Part shown: piece by piece, positions 28,101 through 35,846 of the stretch | How positions within the stretch are numbered: the stretch's first letter is position 1 | How the letters are laid out: every line of letters begins with the position of its first letter | Assembly (NCBI GenBank): GCA_934590165.1 | Contig: CAKTOO010000006.1 | Span: 62,001 to 126,000 of the forward strand | Reading direction: 5' to 3' | Length of the DNA: 64,000 nt | Origin: an uncultured Dysosmobacter sp. | GTDB taxonomy: Bacteria; Bacillota; Clostridia; Oscillospirales; Oscillospiraceae | Translations under genes and position numbers: made by a program | The notes under the pieces: generated by a model | Seen by the model: only the letters and a program-made list of their open reading frames with translations | What the model was told of the DNA's origin: nothing | The model's database searches: none

Positions 28101-28943
28101 GCGGTTCCCACCCTCACCGGCGAGGACTACGGCGCCATGCAGGCTGCGCTGGACCAGCGGATGGAGGAGTACCGGAGCCTCCCAGGCGTCGTTTCCCTGA
28201 AAGTGCTGGAGACCGGCTTCTCCGGCGAGGAAAGCGCCAAGGCCGTCAGCCGCTACGCCGGCAGCGCCTTGGCGCAGAGCCGGGGCTGGTCCGACAGCCT
28301 GGTGGCCCGGATGCAGGCGGTCCAGGTGGTGTGGACGGCGGAGCTGGACGGGAATGCGATGGACGGCGCCCTTAACTGGAACGACGGCGCCAACGCCTGC
28401 TGGTTCTACCTGCTGCCCAATACCCGCACCGGCGGCTGGGACATCGTGGATACCATCAGCTGCGCCCCGCCGGAGCGGTACCAAGCGGACCCGACGGCAC
28501 TGCCCTTTGCGGAACAAGCCCAGCCCCAGGTGAGCCTGACCCAGTACGGCTCCTATGAGGAGGCCTACGCCAGCATCACAGCCCGCAAAGAGCAGGCCGG
28601 GAATACGTTCTCCATTCTGGAGGAGTTGCCGGGAGACGGGTTTACCGTGGTCTCCTGGGCCTATGGGGGAACGCCTCACGGTACGGCGGCGGTGCTGAAC
28701 GTTGTCTATGAGGACGGCACGCTGGCTTCCCTCCCCCTGCCGCCCCGCAGCGAATGGGGCGTGGCGGACCCGGCGGAGGAGCTGGTTCTCAGCTCCGATG
28801 GCTCCGCATTGACCTACACCGCCCGGTTTGACGATGACCTGGTAAATGCCGGCGGCACCGCCGTGTGGCACCGGGCCGGGATTTATCACTATACGTACGA
28901 CATTGCCTCCAGGACCGTTTCCCTGGAGATCACGGAAAACTAA
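25149..28943 (+). CDS. BlaR1-like M56 metallopeptidase sensor with very large C-terminal region
   Basis: A 1264-residue membrane protein. Residues 1-340 are a BlaR1/MecR1 peptidase unit: N-terminal helices, the zinc site HETTHARH at 212-219 with a second acidic motif CELACDEGALRCLG at about 252-264, and a last helix at about 317-337. Everything after 340 should be extracellular: over 900 residues against about 260 in classical BlaR1. This part holds a VCBS-like calcium loop (FVDLDGNGAYEL) and no SxxK/KTG penicillin-binding motifs. It probably senses an unknown envelope signal and cleaves the BlaI-like repressor. Confidence 0.82.
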   Translation: MKDVLITSSVLILALLVLRRVFRNTISRRVQYALWGLVLVRLLVPVSLPGLEHNVLSVAEPVGQTASRQLEQQKVYVLPTGQVELPEAGQRNPELQPGYEMAPTSTGVMVVDGDGKTATVYAGWLTGTELLRCVWLAGTVGMALWFLAVNLRFWRKLHKARVPYSVENYKHPVYLVEHGLPSPCLFGLFRPAIYLTPAAVETPERLHHVIAHETTHARHLDPLWSLLRCVCLAVYWFDPLVWAAAIVSRTDCELACDEGALRCLGSDERIAYGQTLLSLIPVRKTPASPLLAATTMTAGKRQLKDRITRIAENRQTAAAALFLVLALAAAVCAATFTGAAEKTEQDRALTGEEVAYFNHEFFNGSYPNIRNQFLSSQYGAPEDIDLFELFYCGTGLPETVNESELRQAAALTHRSFAEMELDLTASSRENINAVLLENTGLTLEQTHQTGLEKFLYLPEYDTYYHFHGDTNYRGTVTIACGEWKDGLLCLYYEDTFFGDGWKCVTLQKTGEGYYFVSNLSCDQPAVPTVYPEGDPVLTIPLDNLEPYVPEQTDTEGRVPFRTISQDILVYVPENAADHAQYDIFDGLFGCSGVVVIYDDRINEHYYGTVHDYYAISEDGAPSLLARAYGESCFVDLDGNGAYELAASCGDIAQLFFQRDGAVYCADIGALLQETWPEARYLSFGWWDAAGRSLSLSGEVPISGTEITGTAFRGLYFDGKDLLLYKDDTTYTDHVADGIDAPADVIAAAKERVLEQLDWWQHHTGAQGYIDGQWQDVGELADWDDWRITRLELTDTAPAYPELGLRVYGLSYELHSSTPEKVQSAGGMYIREDGWVGGMYDETPYLLFHTLQSSGPVFLENRIPSDVGSSDNPVFAAYVAQAALENGLLTPSEVRGTDLYYLFYANQTDFLNLLGKYSSVEQAAALDTLTVYAASGTAGEDSDLFAAGLQNLERNSSDLTEGGQAAYERLLAADRLQSGEAAEETAVPTLTGEDYGAMQAALDQRMEEYRSLPGVVSLKVLETGFSGEESAKAVSRYAGSALAQSRGWSDSLVARMQAVQVVWTAELDGNAMDGALNWNDGANACWFYLLPNTRTGGWDIVDTISCAPPERYQADPTALPFAEQAQPQVSLTQYGSYEEAYASITARKEQAGNTFSILEELPGDGFTVVSWAYGGTPHGTAAVLNVVYEDGTLASLPLPPRSEWGVADPAEELVLSSDGSALTYTARFDDDLVNAGGTAVWHRAGIYHYTYDIASRTVSLEITEN

Positions 28944-28955
28944 CGCTTTCCTTTT

Positions 28956-29005
28956 CCTCCTGTTTCGGGTATACTGTCGGTAAGACCCGAAACAGGAGGT
29001 TTTTT
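28956..29005 (+). terminator. Terminator of the BlaR1-like gene that contains the rhodanese ribosome site
   Basis: Perfect 15-bp stem (28956-28970 with 28985-28999), 14-base loop, then TTTTTT (29000-29005). The 3' arm ends in AGGAGG, the ribosome site of the next gene. TATACT at 28970-28975 in the loop is a candidate -10, with a weak -35 TTTCCT at 28947-28952. Confidence 0.75.
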
Positions 29006-29008
29006 CTC

Positions 29009-29422
29009 ATGCAGCAGTTATTTTTGCTGGCGGCTGTCATCTGCTTCGGCATGGCGGCCATCAAATTCTGCACCGCCCGTATGAAGCCCAACACCGCCCC
29101 GTCCCAGCCCAAACGCTCCGCTGATTTGACGGCGGAAGAGGCCAAAGCGCGGATGGACGAAAACCCGGACCTCATTTTGCTGGATGTCCGCACCCAGGCG
29201 GAGTTTGACGAGGGGCACATCCCCGGCGCCGTGTGCCTGCCGGTGGAGATGATCGCGGCGGACATGCCCTTTCCCTTCGGCAAGGACGCGGAGCTCCTGG
29301 TCTATTGCCGGACCGGCCACCGCAGCGCCGACGCCGCTTCCAAGCTGCGTAAGCTGGGCTTCACCGATGTCAGCGACATCGGCGGTATCGTGGACTGGCC
29401 CTACGAGACCACCACCGACTGA
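29009..29422 (+). CDS. Membrane-anchored rhodanese-like protein
   Basis: A 137-residue protein: an N-terminal membrane helix (LFLLAAVICFGMAAIKFC), a short linker, then one rhodanese domain (about 42-132) with LLDVRTQAEFDEGHIPGAVCLP and the active-site loop VYCRTGHRS, whose Cys would carry the persulfide. The domain probably faces outward or sits at the membrane surface. The physiological sulfur acceptor is unknown. AGGAGG lies nine bases ahead of the ATG, inside the preceding terminator stem. Confidence 0.88.
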   Translation: MQQLFLLAAVICFGMAAIKFCTARMKPNTAPSQPKRSADLTAEEAKARMDENPDLILLDVRTQAEFDEGHIPGAVCLPVEMIAADMPFPFGKDAELLVYCRTGHRSADAASKLRKLGFTDVSDIGGIVDWPYETTTD

Positions 29423-29455
29423 AAAAGTGCCGCTCCCATGGGAGCGGCACTTTTT
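29422..29455. terminator. Bidirectional terminator between rhodanese and DHHW genes
   Basis: Perfect 15-bp stem (29422-29436 with 29441-29455) with CATG loop, A-run on one side and T-run on the other, so it works on both strands. Confidence 0.88.
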
Positions 29456-30570
29456 TACTGGGCCAGGAACACCAGGTTCTTGTCCGTGATGAAATTGGGG
29501 ATGCTGTACAGCACCACGATGTCCGCAATGCCATTTTCCATGGCGTACTGGGCCACCGGCAGGCGGTAATACCGCAGGTCCAGCAGGTGGACCTCGGAAA
29601 AGCGCTGGCTGAGGAAGGGCGCTAAGGAATCGGAGTAGCTGTCCCGCACCAGCAAAATTTTGCTGCCGTCGGTAACGGCCTCGTTTTTGATGACGCAAAG
29701 GGGTTGGTTCCCCCCCAGGAAGGCGGAGTATTTGTCCTTTTGCTCCAGGTAGGAGCGCTCATAGAGGCTGCCCGGCTCCGGGGAGCCTGTCCGCCAGGAG
29801 GTAACGGAAAGGCCTGTGTCCTCCACCCAGAACTCCATGGTGTCCGGCGTCAGCCAATGGACGCCGGACTGGGAATACAGCGTACCGTTGAAGTTTTCGC
29901 TGGCAATTTCCGGGGTAAAGTCCTCCCTGGACAGCGGCTCCTTTCCCATGGCCTCCAGCAGAGCGTTGGCTCCGTAAAAAGCCCCCAGGGTGGTCCAGTG
30001 GTGGTCCGTGCGGTAGAAAATAGGCTCACCGGCATGAGCAGCAAGGGCGCCTTCCAGATTCACCTGGGGCAGTCCCAGCTCCGCCGCCGCGGCCAACAGC
30101 TCCGTCTGGTCCCAGCTGGGCGCGCCGGCGGGCAGCGCCTCTTGCCAAATCTCCGCCGCTGAGGGGATGAGGCCCAGGTACACGTTGGCATCCGTCTTTT
30201 CCAAGAGCCGCCGGACGTAGGAGAGGTTCTTCTCCACCAGGGCTTCGTCCGGCGCTTCCACCTTGGAAATGAGGGTGCCTTCGCAGAGGTACACGCCGTT
30301 GAACTCCGTTTTGCCGATGGCCTGTTCCGCCCGGGCCTTCAGGCCCGTCCACTGGTCCCGCAGGGGGAACTGGTCGGCGAAGTACTCCTCCACCGCCTCC
30401 GTATAGCTGCCGTCCGCCAGGGCGGACCAGGAAAATTCCGGCCTTTGGGCCAGGGTACGGTTCTCCACATCGGACCTTACCCGGTCCGGCAGGAGAACAT
30501 GCCACACCAGAAGGCCGCCCAGAAACAGGCAGAACAGCGCCGAAAGGAAACGGCTGTATGCGTTTGTCAT
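29455..30570 (-). CDS. DHHW family protein (AlgX/AlgJ-like, SGNH-hydrolase fold)
   Basis: A 371-residue protein with one N-terminal membrane anchor (about 7-28) and an extracellular domain. The family-defining segment is FYRTDHHWTTLGAFYG at about 188-203, and the later VRDSYSDSLAPFLSQRF holds the Ser/Asp region of SGNH-like acyl-transfer proteins. In alginate and related systems AlgJ/AlgX partners carry acetyl groups from an MBOAT protein to the polymer. It is 13 bases behind the MBOAT gene with GAGGAGG before the ATG, so it fits a surface-polymer O-acetylation role; the polymer is unknown. Confidence 0.85.
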   Translation of the reverse strand: MTNAYSRFLSALFCLFLGGLLVWHVLLPDRVRSDVENRTLAQRPEFSWSALADGSYTEAVEEYFADQFPLRDQWTGLKARAEQAIGKTEFNGVYLCEGTLISKVEAPDEALVEKNLSYVRRLLEKTDANVYLGLIPSAAEIWQEALPAGAPSWDQTELLAAAAELGLPQVNLEGALAAHAGEPIFYRTDHHWTTLGAFYGANALLEAMGKEPLSREDFTPEIASENFNGTLYSQSGVHWLTPDTMEFWVEDTGLSVTSWRTGSPEPGSLYERSYLEQKDKYSAFLGGNQPLCVIKNEAVTDGSKILLVRDSYSDSLAPFLSQRFSEVHLLDLRYYRLPVAQYAMENGIADIVVLYSIPNFITDKNLVFLAQ

Positions 30571-30583
30571 GGTCCGCCTCCTC

Positions 30584-31978
30584 TCAGAACCGGAAATACA
30601 GGAAGGGATTATAGCTGCCGTCCACCAGGTAGGCGGTGGAAAGGGCCAGGGCCAGCAGCATGAAAACCGGCGTCAGGACCTTTTTGACCTTGTCCGGAAG
30701 CCGCTGCCAGCACCGCCTTCCCAGCGTGGTGGACGCCACAGCCAGAATCAGGAAGGTGGCGGCGTAGCTTTTCAGCGTATAGCCGTCGGCGGCGGACCAC
30801 ACCGGCGCCCCGCCGAAGCAGGCGGCGAGATAGCCGCCGCAGACGCCCAGATCCTCCATGGCGAAAATGCCCCAGCCCACGAACACCACCAGCAGCGTGT
30901 ACAGGTGCTTTATCCAGCCGGGGGACTTTGTCAAAACGCCTTTCAGGACGTATTTCTCCAGAATGAGCCAGGCGGCGAAGTACAGCCCCCACAAAATAAA
31001 GTTCCAGCTGGCGCCGTGCCAGAAGCCGGTACAGAACCAGACAATGAGGATGTTTCGCAGTGTTTTTGCCGTTCCGCCTCGGTTTCCTCCCAGGGGAATG
31101 TACAAATACTCCCGGAACCAGGAGGTCAGGGACATATGCCACCGCCGCCAGAATTCCGTAACGGAGGCGGAGAGATACGGATAGTCGAAGTTCTCCAGGA
31201 ATCGGAAGCCGAAGATGCGGCCCAGGCCGATGGCCATGTCGGAATAGCCGGAAAAGTCAAAATAGATCTGGAACCCAAAGGCGGCAAGGCCTAGCCAGCC
31301 TCCCGCCGCCGTCAGCGTTCCGGCCTCCGCAGACGCCAGCTGGGCGTCCCACAACGCGCCGATGGCGTTGGCCAGCAGTACCTTCTTGGCAAGGCCCACA
31401 CAGAAGCGGCGGGCACCCAGAGCGAAGTCCTCCGCCGTGTTCACCCGGTGGTCCAGGGCCTCCGCCACGGTCTTATACTTGACAATGGGGCCGGCGATGA
31501 GCTGGGGGAACATGGTGACAAAGGCGCCGAAGCGGATGATGCTCCTCTGGGCCGGAGCGTCCCGGCGGTAAACATCGATGGTGTAGCTCATGGTCTGGAA
31601 GGTGAAAAAGGAGATGCCGATGGGCAGCGGGATATTTAGCTGGGGCAGGTTCACTCCCGGCAGCAAGGACAAGTTGGCCGCCAGGAAGTCCCAGTACTTG
31701 AAAAAGCCCAGGAGCAGCAGGTTGAACACCACGCTCTGCCCCACGAACCACCGGGCTTTTTTATCGTTATCCCGGTACTTCTCCACCAGAAGGCCATGGG
31801 TATAATCGATGAGGATGGACACGAACATAATGGTGATATACACCGGCTCGCCCCAGCCGTAGAAGAACAGGCTCTCCACCAGCAGCACCAGGTTCCGCCA
31901 CTTCAGCGGCACCAGGAAATACAACAGAAGCGTGATGGGCAGATAGGCGAACAAAAAGGTCAGACTACTGAAAACCAA
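30584..31978 (-). CDS. MBOAT-family membrane O-acyltransferase (AlgI/DltB-like)
   Basis: A 464-residue polytopic protein of the MBOAT family. It shows the early LVLLVESLFFYGWGEP, the PLPIGISFFTFQTMSYTIDVYR segment, NFDYPYLSASVTEFWRRWH with the conserved region near the first active-site His, and CTGFWHGASWNFILWGL with the second. It should move an acyl group, usually acetyl, across the membrane for transfer to an envelope polymer. The start is a TTG seven bases after GGAGG; an out-of-frame ATG just upstream would give a seven-codon peptide. A terminator hairpin separates it from the lipoprotein gene. Confidence 0.93.
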   Translation of the reverse strand: MVFSSLTFLFAYLPITLLLYFLVPLKWRNLVLLVESLFFYGWGEPVYITIMFVSILIDYTHGLLVEKYRDNDKKARWFVGQSVVFNLLLLGFFKYWDFLAANLSLLPGVNLPQLNIPLPIGISFFTFQTMSYTIDVYRRDAPAQRSIIRFGAFVTMFPQLIAGPIVKYKTVAEALDHRVNTAEDFALGARRFCVGLAKKVLLANAIGALWDAQLASAEAGTLTAAGGWLGLAAFGFQIYFDFSGYSDMAIGLGRIFGFRFLENFDYPYLSASVTEFWRRWHMSLTSWFREYLYIPLGGNRGGTAKTLRNILIVWFCTGFWHGASWNFILWGLYFAAWLILEKYVLKGVLTKSPGWIKHLYTLLVVFVGWGIFAMEDLGVCGGYLAACFGGAPVWSAADGYTLKSYAATFLILAVASTTLGRRCWQRLPDKVKKVLTPVFMLLALALSTAYLVDGSYNPFLYFRF

Positions 31979-32000
31979 AGCATTTCCTCCCTGTCAAAGT

Positions 32001-32031
32001 CAAAAATGGCCGCAGCGGCAGGCTGCGGCCA
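32001..32031 (-). terminator. Intercistronic terminator between lipoprotein and MBOAT genes
   Basis: TGGCCGCAG / CTGCGGCCA stem (32007-32015 with 32023-32031), then TTTTTG on the minus strand. It should make the lipoprotein mRNA more abundant than the MBOAT-DHHW part. Confidence 0.7.
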
Positions 32032-32051
32032 CTTGCGGGTCAGCCGGTAGC

Positions 32052-32537
32052 TCAGGCAAACAGGGCATTGAAGGCGTCCGCCATCTCCTGCTGGTAGGAG
32101 GCGGAGGCGATCATGGCCACATAGGTGCCGTGCCGGATGACCTGCGCCTTGCCCCAAGCCTCCATGGATTCGGGATACCAGGCGCCGCCCTCGGCCTGAG
32201 AGTCCACCCGGGTCTGCAAAATAGCGGCGGCAGCCTCGGCGTCTTTTTCCGTTTCGCACTGCATGAGCACCAGCTCATTGACCACGAAGCTCATCATGGG
32301 CGCCTTTGCCACGAATTGCGTCACCGGAATGTCGCTGATGCCGGGATAGTAGTTTTCCAGCAGTTCCCCTTCAATGTCGGCCATATAGTTCTCGTCCCAC
32401 TGGTACTTCTCCTCCAGCTCCGTGTAAAAAGCCGGCAGGTCCACGTCCACCGCCTCGGAATCCGTTTGCTTGCCGCAGGCGGTCATCGTCCCAAGAGCCA
32501 GGGCCAGGGCCAGCAGGATAGTCATGCTTTTTTTCAT
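32052..32537 (-). CDS. DUF4358 family lipoprotein
   Basis: A 161-residue lipoprotein: signal MKKSMTILLALALALGTMTAC with the lipobox Cys at about 21, then a mature domain with YQWDENYMADIEGELLENYYPG and MSFVVNELVLMQC, matching the DUF4358 family. The chosen ATG has GAGGGGAAAA upstream. In Clostridia DUF4358 lipoproteins often sit next to MBOAT and DHHW genes, as here, which suggests an accessory role in polymer acylation; the biochemical job is unknown. Confidence 0.8.
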   Translation of the reverse strand: MKKSMTILLALALALGTMTACGKQTDSEAVDVDLPAFYTELEEKYQWDENYMADIEGELLENYYPGISDIPVTQFVAKAPMMSFVVNELVLMQCETEKDAEAAAAILQTRVDSQAEGGAWYPESMEAWGKAQVIRHGTYVAMIASASYQQEMADAFNALFA

Positions 32538-32659
32538 ATCTTTTCCCCTCATTCTTCTGTTTTTCACGATATAAGACGGTACGGCGGGCTGAAAAGTTCT
32601 CGCCCTCCGGAACAGTATTTGCGGTTTTCTTCTATTTTAGCAGTTTTGCCGTTCTCTGC

Positions 32660-32688
32660 TTGCATTTATACAGGAAAGGCTGTATGAT
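32660..32688 (+). promoter_or_regulatory. Promoter of the threonine aldolase gene
   Basis: TTGCAT (32660-32665), 17-base spacer, TATGAT (32683-32688). It diverges from the DUF4358 lipoprotein gene. Confidence 0.6.
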
Positions 32689-32732
32689 TTCAATAGGAAT
32701 TTTTTAAATTTTAAGAAAAGTAGGTTTTTCCC

Positions 32733-33758
32733 ATGTATAGTTTTCGCAACGATTACAGTGAGGGCGCCCATCCTCAGGTCATGCAGGCCCTGATGAACAC
32801 CAATCTGGAGCAGACCTGCGGCTACGGCCTGGACCACCATTGCCAGGAGGCCGCCGACCTTATCCGCAGGCTGTGCGATGCCCCGGAGGCCGATGTCCAC
32901 TTCCTGGTGGGCGGCACCCAGACCAACCTGGTGGCCATCACCGCGTTCCTGGCCTCCTACGAGGCGGTCATCGCCGCCCACACCGGCCATGTGAACACCC
33001 ACGAGACCGGCGCCATTGAGGCCACCGGCCACAAGGTCTGCGCCGTCCGCAGCCCTGACGGCAAGCTGACCCCGGAGCTCATTGAATTCGTCCTGTCCGA
33101 GCACAACGGCAGCGAGCACATGGTGGCACCTAAAATGGTCTATGTGTCTGACAGCACGGAGATCGGCACCATTTACTCCAAGGCCGAACTAATCGCCCTG
33201 CGGGAATGCTGCAACAAGCACGGATTGCTGCTGTTCCTGGACGGTGCCCGTCTGGGCTCCGCCTTCACTTCCCCGGAAAACGACCTGACTTTGCCGGATC
33301 TGGCGGCTCTGACCGACCTTTTCTACATCGGCGGCACCAAAAACGGCGCCCTCATGGGCGAGGCCCTGGTGGTGAACACCCCCAACGACCACTTCCGCTG
33401 GCATATGAAGCAGCGGGGCGCCATCCTGGCCAAGGGCCGTTTGCTGGGCATCCAGTTCAAGGCTCTGCTGGAAAACGGCCTGTACTTCGATATTGCCCGC
33501 CATGCCAATGAGATGGCCTACCGCCTGCGGGACGGTATGGCTGCTCTGGGCTACGAGTTCCCCGTGGCCTCTCCCACCAACCAGCAGTTCCCTGTCCTGC
33601 CCAACACGGTTTTGCAGCAGCTTCAGAACAAGGGTTACGCCTACGAGCTGGACCACGTGGTGGATGACGAGCACACCTGCGTTCGCTTCTGCACCAGCTG
33701 GGCCACCCCTGTGGAGGCCGTGGACCAGCTTTTGAAGGACCTGGCCGCCTGCAAGTAA
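32733..33758 (+). CDS. Low-specificity L-threonine aldolase family protein
   Basis: A 341-residue PLP enzyme of fold type I. The N terminus MYSFRNDYSEGAHPQVMQAL, the PLP-stacking segment ETGAIEATGHKV, LFLDGARLGSA with the Asp that binds the pyridine nitrogen, and YIGGTKNGALMGE with the Schiff-base Lys match the beta-eliminating lyase / threonine aldolase family. It should cleave L-threonine or allo-threonine to glycine and acetaldehyde. Monocistronic, with its own promoter and a strong terminator. The ribosome site is weak. Confidence 0.93.
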   Translation: MYSFRNDYSEGAHPQVMQALMNTNLEQTCGYGLDHHCQEAADLIRRLCDAPEADVHFLVGGTQTNLVAITAFLASYEAVIAAHTGHVNTHETGAIEATGHKVCAVRSPDGKLTPELIEFVLSEHNGSEHMVAPKMVYVSDSTEIGTIYSKAELIALRECCNKHGLLLFLDGARLGSAFTSPENDLTLPDLAALTDLFYIGGTKNGALMGEALVVNTPNDHFRWHMKQRGAILAKGRLLGIQFKALLENGLYFDIARHANEMAYRLRDGMAALGYEFPVASPTNQQFPVLPNTVLQQLQNKGYAYELDHVVDDEHTCVRFCTSWATPVEAVDQLLKDLAACK

Positions 33759-33769
33759 CACCGATCATG

Positions 33770-33797
33770 AAAAAAGCCGCCCATGGGCGGCTTTTTT
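33770..33797 (+). terminator. Terminator after the threonine aldolase gene
   Basis: AAAAAAGCCGCC / GGCGGCTTTTTT stem-loop with a CATG loop. Confidence 0.85.
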
Positions 33798-33858
33798 CGT
33801 GGGTTCTTTCGCTTTTCGTTGTATGATAAAGTGAAAGACTGGGAAAGGAGGGCATCTT

Positions 33859-34398
33859 GTGACGGATACAGAATTGCTGGACCTGCTGCGGCGGGACCGT
33901 ACCGCCGGGACGGAAGCCCTCCTGGCCCGCTACCGCCCCCTGCTGCGCTATGTCATCGGCGGTATCCTGGCGGAAAGCGGTGACGAAGAGGACTGCTTGT
34001 CCGAGGTGTGCCTGGTCCTGTGGCAAAAGCTGGACAGCTTTGACCCCGCCAAGGGGGCCCTTTCCGCCTGGTTGACCGCCGTGGCCCGGAATACGGCTCT
34101 GAACCATCTGAAAGCCCACCGCCGCCGGGAAGCCCACACCGCCGAAGCTGTGGGATATCCGGTCTCGCCGGACACGCCGGAGCAGGCGCTGCTGCGTCAG
34201 GAGCGGGCGGAGCGGCTGAAAGCGGCTTTGAACGGTCTCAGGGACCGGGACCGGCAGCTGTTTTACCGCCGTTACTATTATTTGCAGCCCCTCTCCCAAA
34301 TCGCCGCGGAGATGGGCATGACAGAACGGGCCGCGGAGGGACGCTTGTACCGGCTGCGCCAGCGGCTGCGGCAGGAGCTGGGAGGTGACGAACCGTGA
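33859..34398 (+). CDS. ECF-type RNA polymerase sigma factor
   Basis: A 179-residue group 4 sigma factor. Region 2 (about 20-90) contains YVIGGILAESGDEEDCLSEV and FDPAKGALSAWLTAVARN; region 4 (about 115-175) contains DRDRQLFYRRYYYLQPLSQI and AAEMGMTERAAEGRLYRLRQRL. The GTG start follows AAAGGAGGG. Its stop overlaps the next start (GTGA), so the following membrane protein is the obvious candidate anti-sigma or sensor partner. Target promoters unknown. Confidence 0.9.
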   Translation: MTDTELLDLLRRDRTAGTEALLARYRPLLRYVIGGILAESGDEEDCLSEVCLVLWQKLDSFDPAKGALSAWLTAVARNTALNHLKAHRRREAHTAEAVGYPVSPDTPEQALLRQERAERLKAALNGLRDRDRQLFYRRYYYLQPLSQIAAEMGMTERAAEGRLYRLRQRLRQELGGDEP

Positions 34399-35792
34399 GC
34401 GAGTGGAACGAATTTGACCGGGAGATGATGGAGACTGTCACAGACCTCCCCCCCACCGCCGGCACCGTCCGGGCCGTGACCCCCTGGCGGGACGCCATGG
34501 ACCGTATCCTGCTGGGGCTGTGCCTCACGTGCTTTACTTTAAATTTTCTCTATCTGCAATATCTTCTTCCCGCCATCGGCACCGTACAGCTGTATCTGGG
34601 CTTCCGCACGCTGCGTGGCAATAACCGTTTTTTCAACTTTTGCTGGTTTTTCAGTATCTGTAAAGTAATATTCCTGTTCATCAATTTTGTATTGGACGCC
34701 ACACCTTACAGCGGCATTCTCACTGGGTTCCATAGCTTTTGGCAGACTGGGATCACCGTGGCCATGCTGCTGGCTTTGCGGCAGGCCCTCCGTCTGTCGG
34801 CTGCGGCGGCGGACCGCACCATGGACCGTGACCCCCTGCTGTGGGCGGCGGTCTGGTACGCCGTGCTCATCGCCCTGGCCCTGTTTTGGCCAGAGCCGGG
34901 CTGGCTGGTATTCCTCCTGATGGTGTTTGCTTTTTACCGCATCATCAGAAGCCTGCGCAGCGTCACGGCGGAGCTGGAGGAGTGGGGCTGCGGCGTCCGG
35001 GCCTCGCCGGTGCGGCTCAGCGGGGAGCGGTTTCAGATGGTGTATTACACTTCCTTGCTGGCGTTGGTCCTGCTATGCGGGCTACTCTCCAACCATATTT
35101 GGCTGAAAGGGGAATCAATCGAACAGCCGTTCACAACTGAAGCGGAAGCCATCCAACAGCATCTCAGAGACCTGGGGATGCCGGAGGGGTTTTTGCTCCA
35201 GCTGCCGGAGGAGGAGTTGGGACAGCTGTCCGGCGCATCGGCCTGCCAGTACCTGGAGAATGAAAAAGCATCTTCCGGAAACAACAAGTCTCTCCGCCTT
35301 TCCAGTGCCATGGTGTATCTGGGCGGTGGCACCGCCCGTTTCTACGTCCTGGCAGAGTACGATGACGAAGCACCCCTGTTCTGGCAGAACCTGGCGGAGT
35401 TTGCCAATTCCAGCACCGTTCGCTGGGATGGCGCCTGCTACCTGTCCTATGAGAAAAGAGGAACAAGTTATCGAACAACTGTTCCTGTCCAAGAAAACGT
35501 GGAGACGGTGGACAATTATTTTTCCGGCCCTTCGGAGAGCACGTTTATCCGCTCTTGGTACAGCTTTCCCGCCGGAGCCAAAAAACGGACCTGCCTGTTC
35601 GTCTGTACCCAAAAGCTCTGGGAATCTCCGGGGCCGGATACAGATTACTATTACGACTGCATTGTGAACTTCTACCGAAGCCGGCTTTCCCTCACCTATC
35701 CTTACAGACCTCTCAGCGGGCAGGAACCTTCCCACCGACGGGAGTTGGCGCAGTTCTGTCAGATCTTTGAATTTTCTCAGCCTCTGTCATGA
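34395..35792 (+). CDS. Membrane protein paired with the ECF sigma factor, possible anti-sigma factor
   Basis: A 465-residue protein with a GTG start overlapping the sigma stop. A cytoplasmic N terminus of about 35 residues (EWNEFDREMMETVTDLPPTA) precedes about six membrane helices (about 37-190), another helix near 215-235, and a 230-residue extracellular domain (about 236-465) of unrecognised fold. The position, membrane topology and short cytoplasmic head fit a sigma/anti-sigma pair, but the head is shorter than a classical zinc anti-sigma domain and has no HxxxCxxC motif. Function is inference from context. Confidence 0.7.
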   Translation: MSEWNEFDREMMETVTDLPPTAGTVRAVTPWRDAMDRILLGLCLTCFTLNFLYLQYLLPAIGTVQLYLGFRTLRGNNRFFNFCWFFSICKVIFLFINFVLDATPYSGILTGFHSFWQTGITVAMLLALRQALRLSAAAADRTMDRDPLLWAAVWYAVLIALALFWPEPGWLVFLLMVFAFYRIIRSLRSVTAELEEWGCGVRASPVRLSGERFQMVYYTSLLALVLLCGLLSNHIWLKGESIEQPFTTEAEAIQQHLRDLGMPEGFLLQLPEEELGQLSGASACQYLENEKASSGNNKSLRLSSAMVYLGGGTARFYVLAEYDDEAPLFWQNLAEFANSSTVRWDGACYLSYEKRGTSYRTTVPVQENVETVDNYFSGPSESTFIRSWYSFPAGAKKRTCLFVCTQKLWESPGPDTDYYYDCIVNFYRSRLSLTYPYRPLSGQEPSHRRELAQFCQIFEFSQPLS

Positions 35793-35794
35793 AA

Positions 35795-35825
35795 AACTCC
35801 TGCCCACATGGGCAGGAGTTTTTTC
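35795..35825 (+). terminator. Terminator after the sigma/membrane protein pair
   Basis: AACTCCTGCC / GGCAGGAGTT stem (35795-35804 with 35811-35820) then TTTTTC. It touches the first LexA-type box. Confidence 0.82.
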
Positions 35826-35838
35826 GAATATTTGTTCG
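35825..35838 (+). promoter_or_regulatory. LexA/SOS box 1 (one mismatch)
   Basis: CGAAT-ATTT-GTTCG, against the Firmicutes LexA pattern CGAAC-N4-GTTCG. Confidence 0.65.
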
Positions 35839-35846
35839 ACTTCTTC

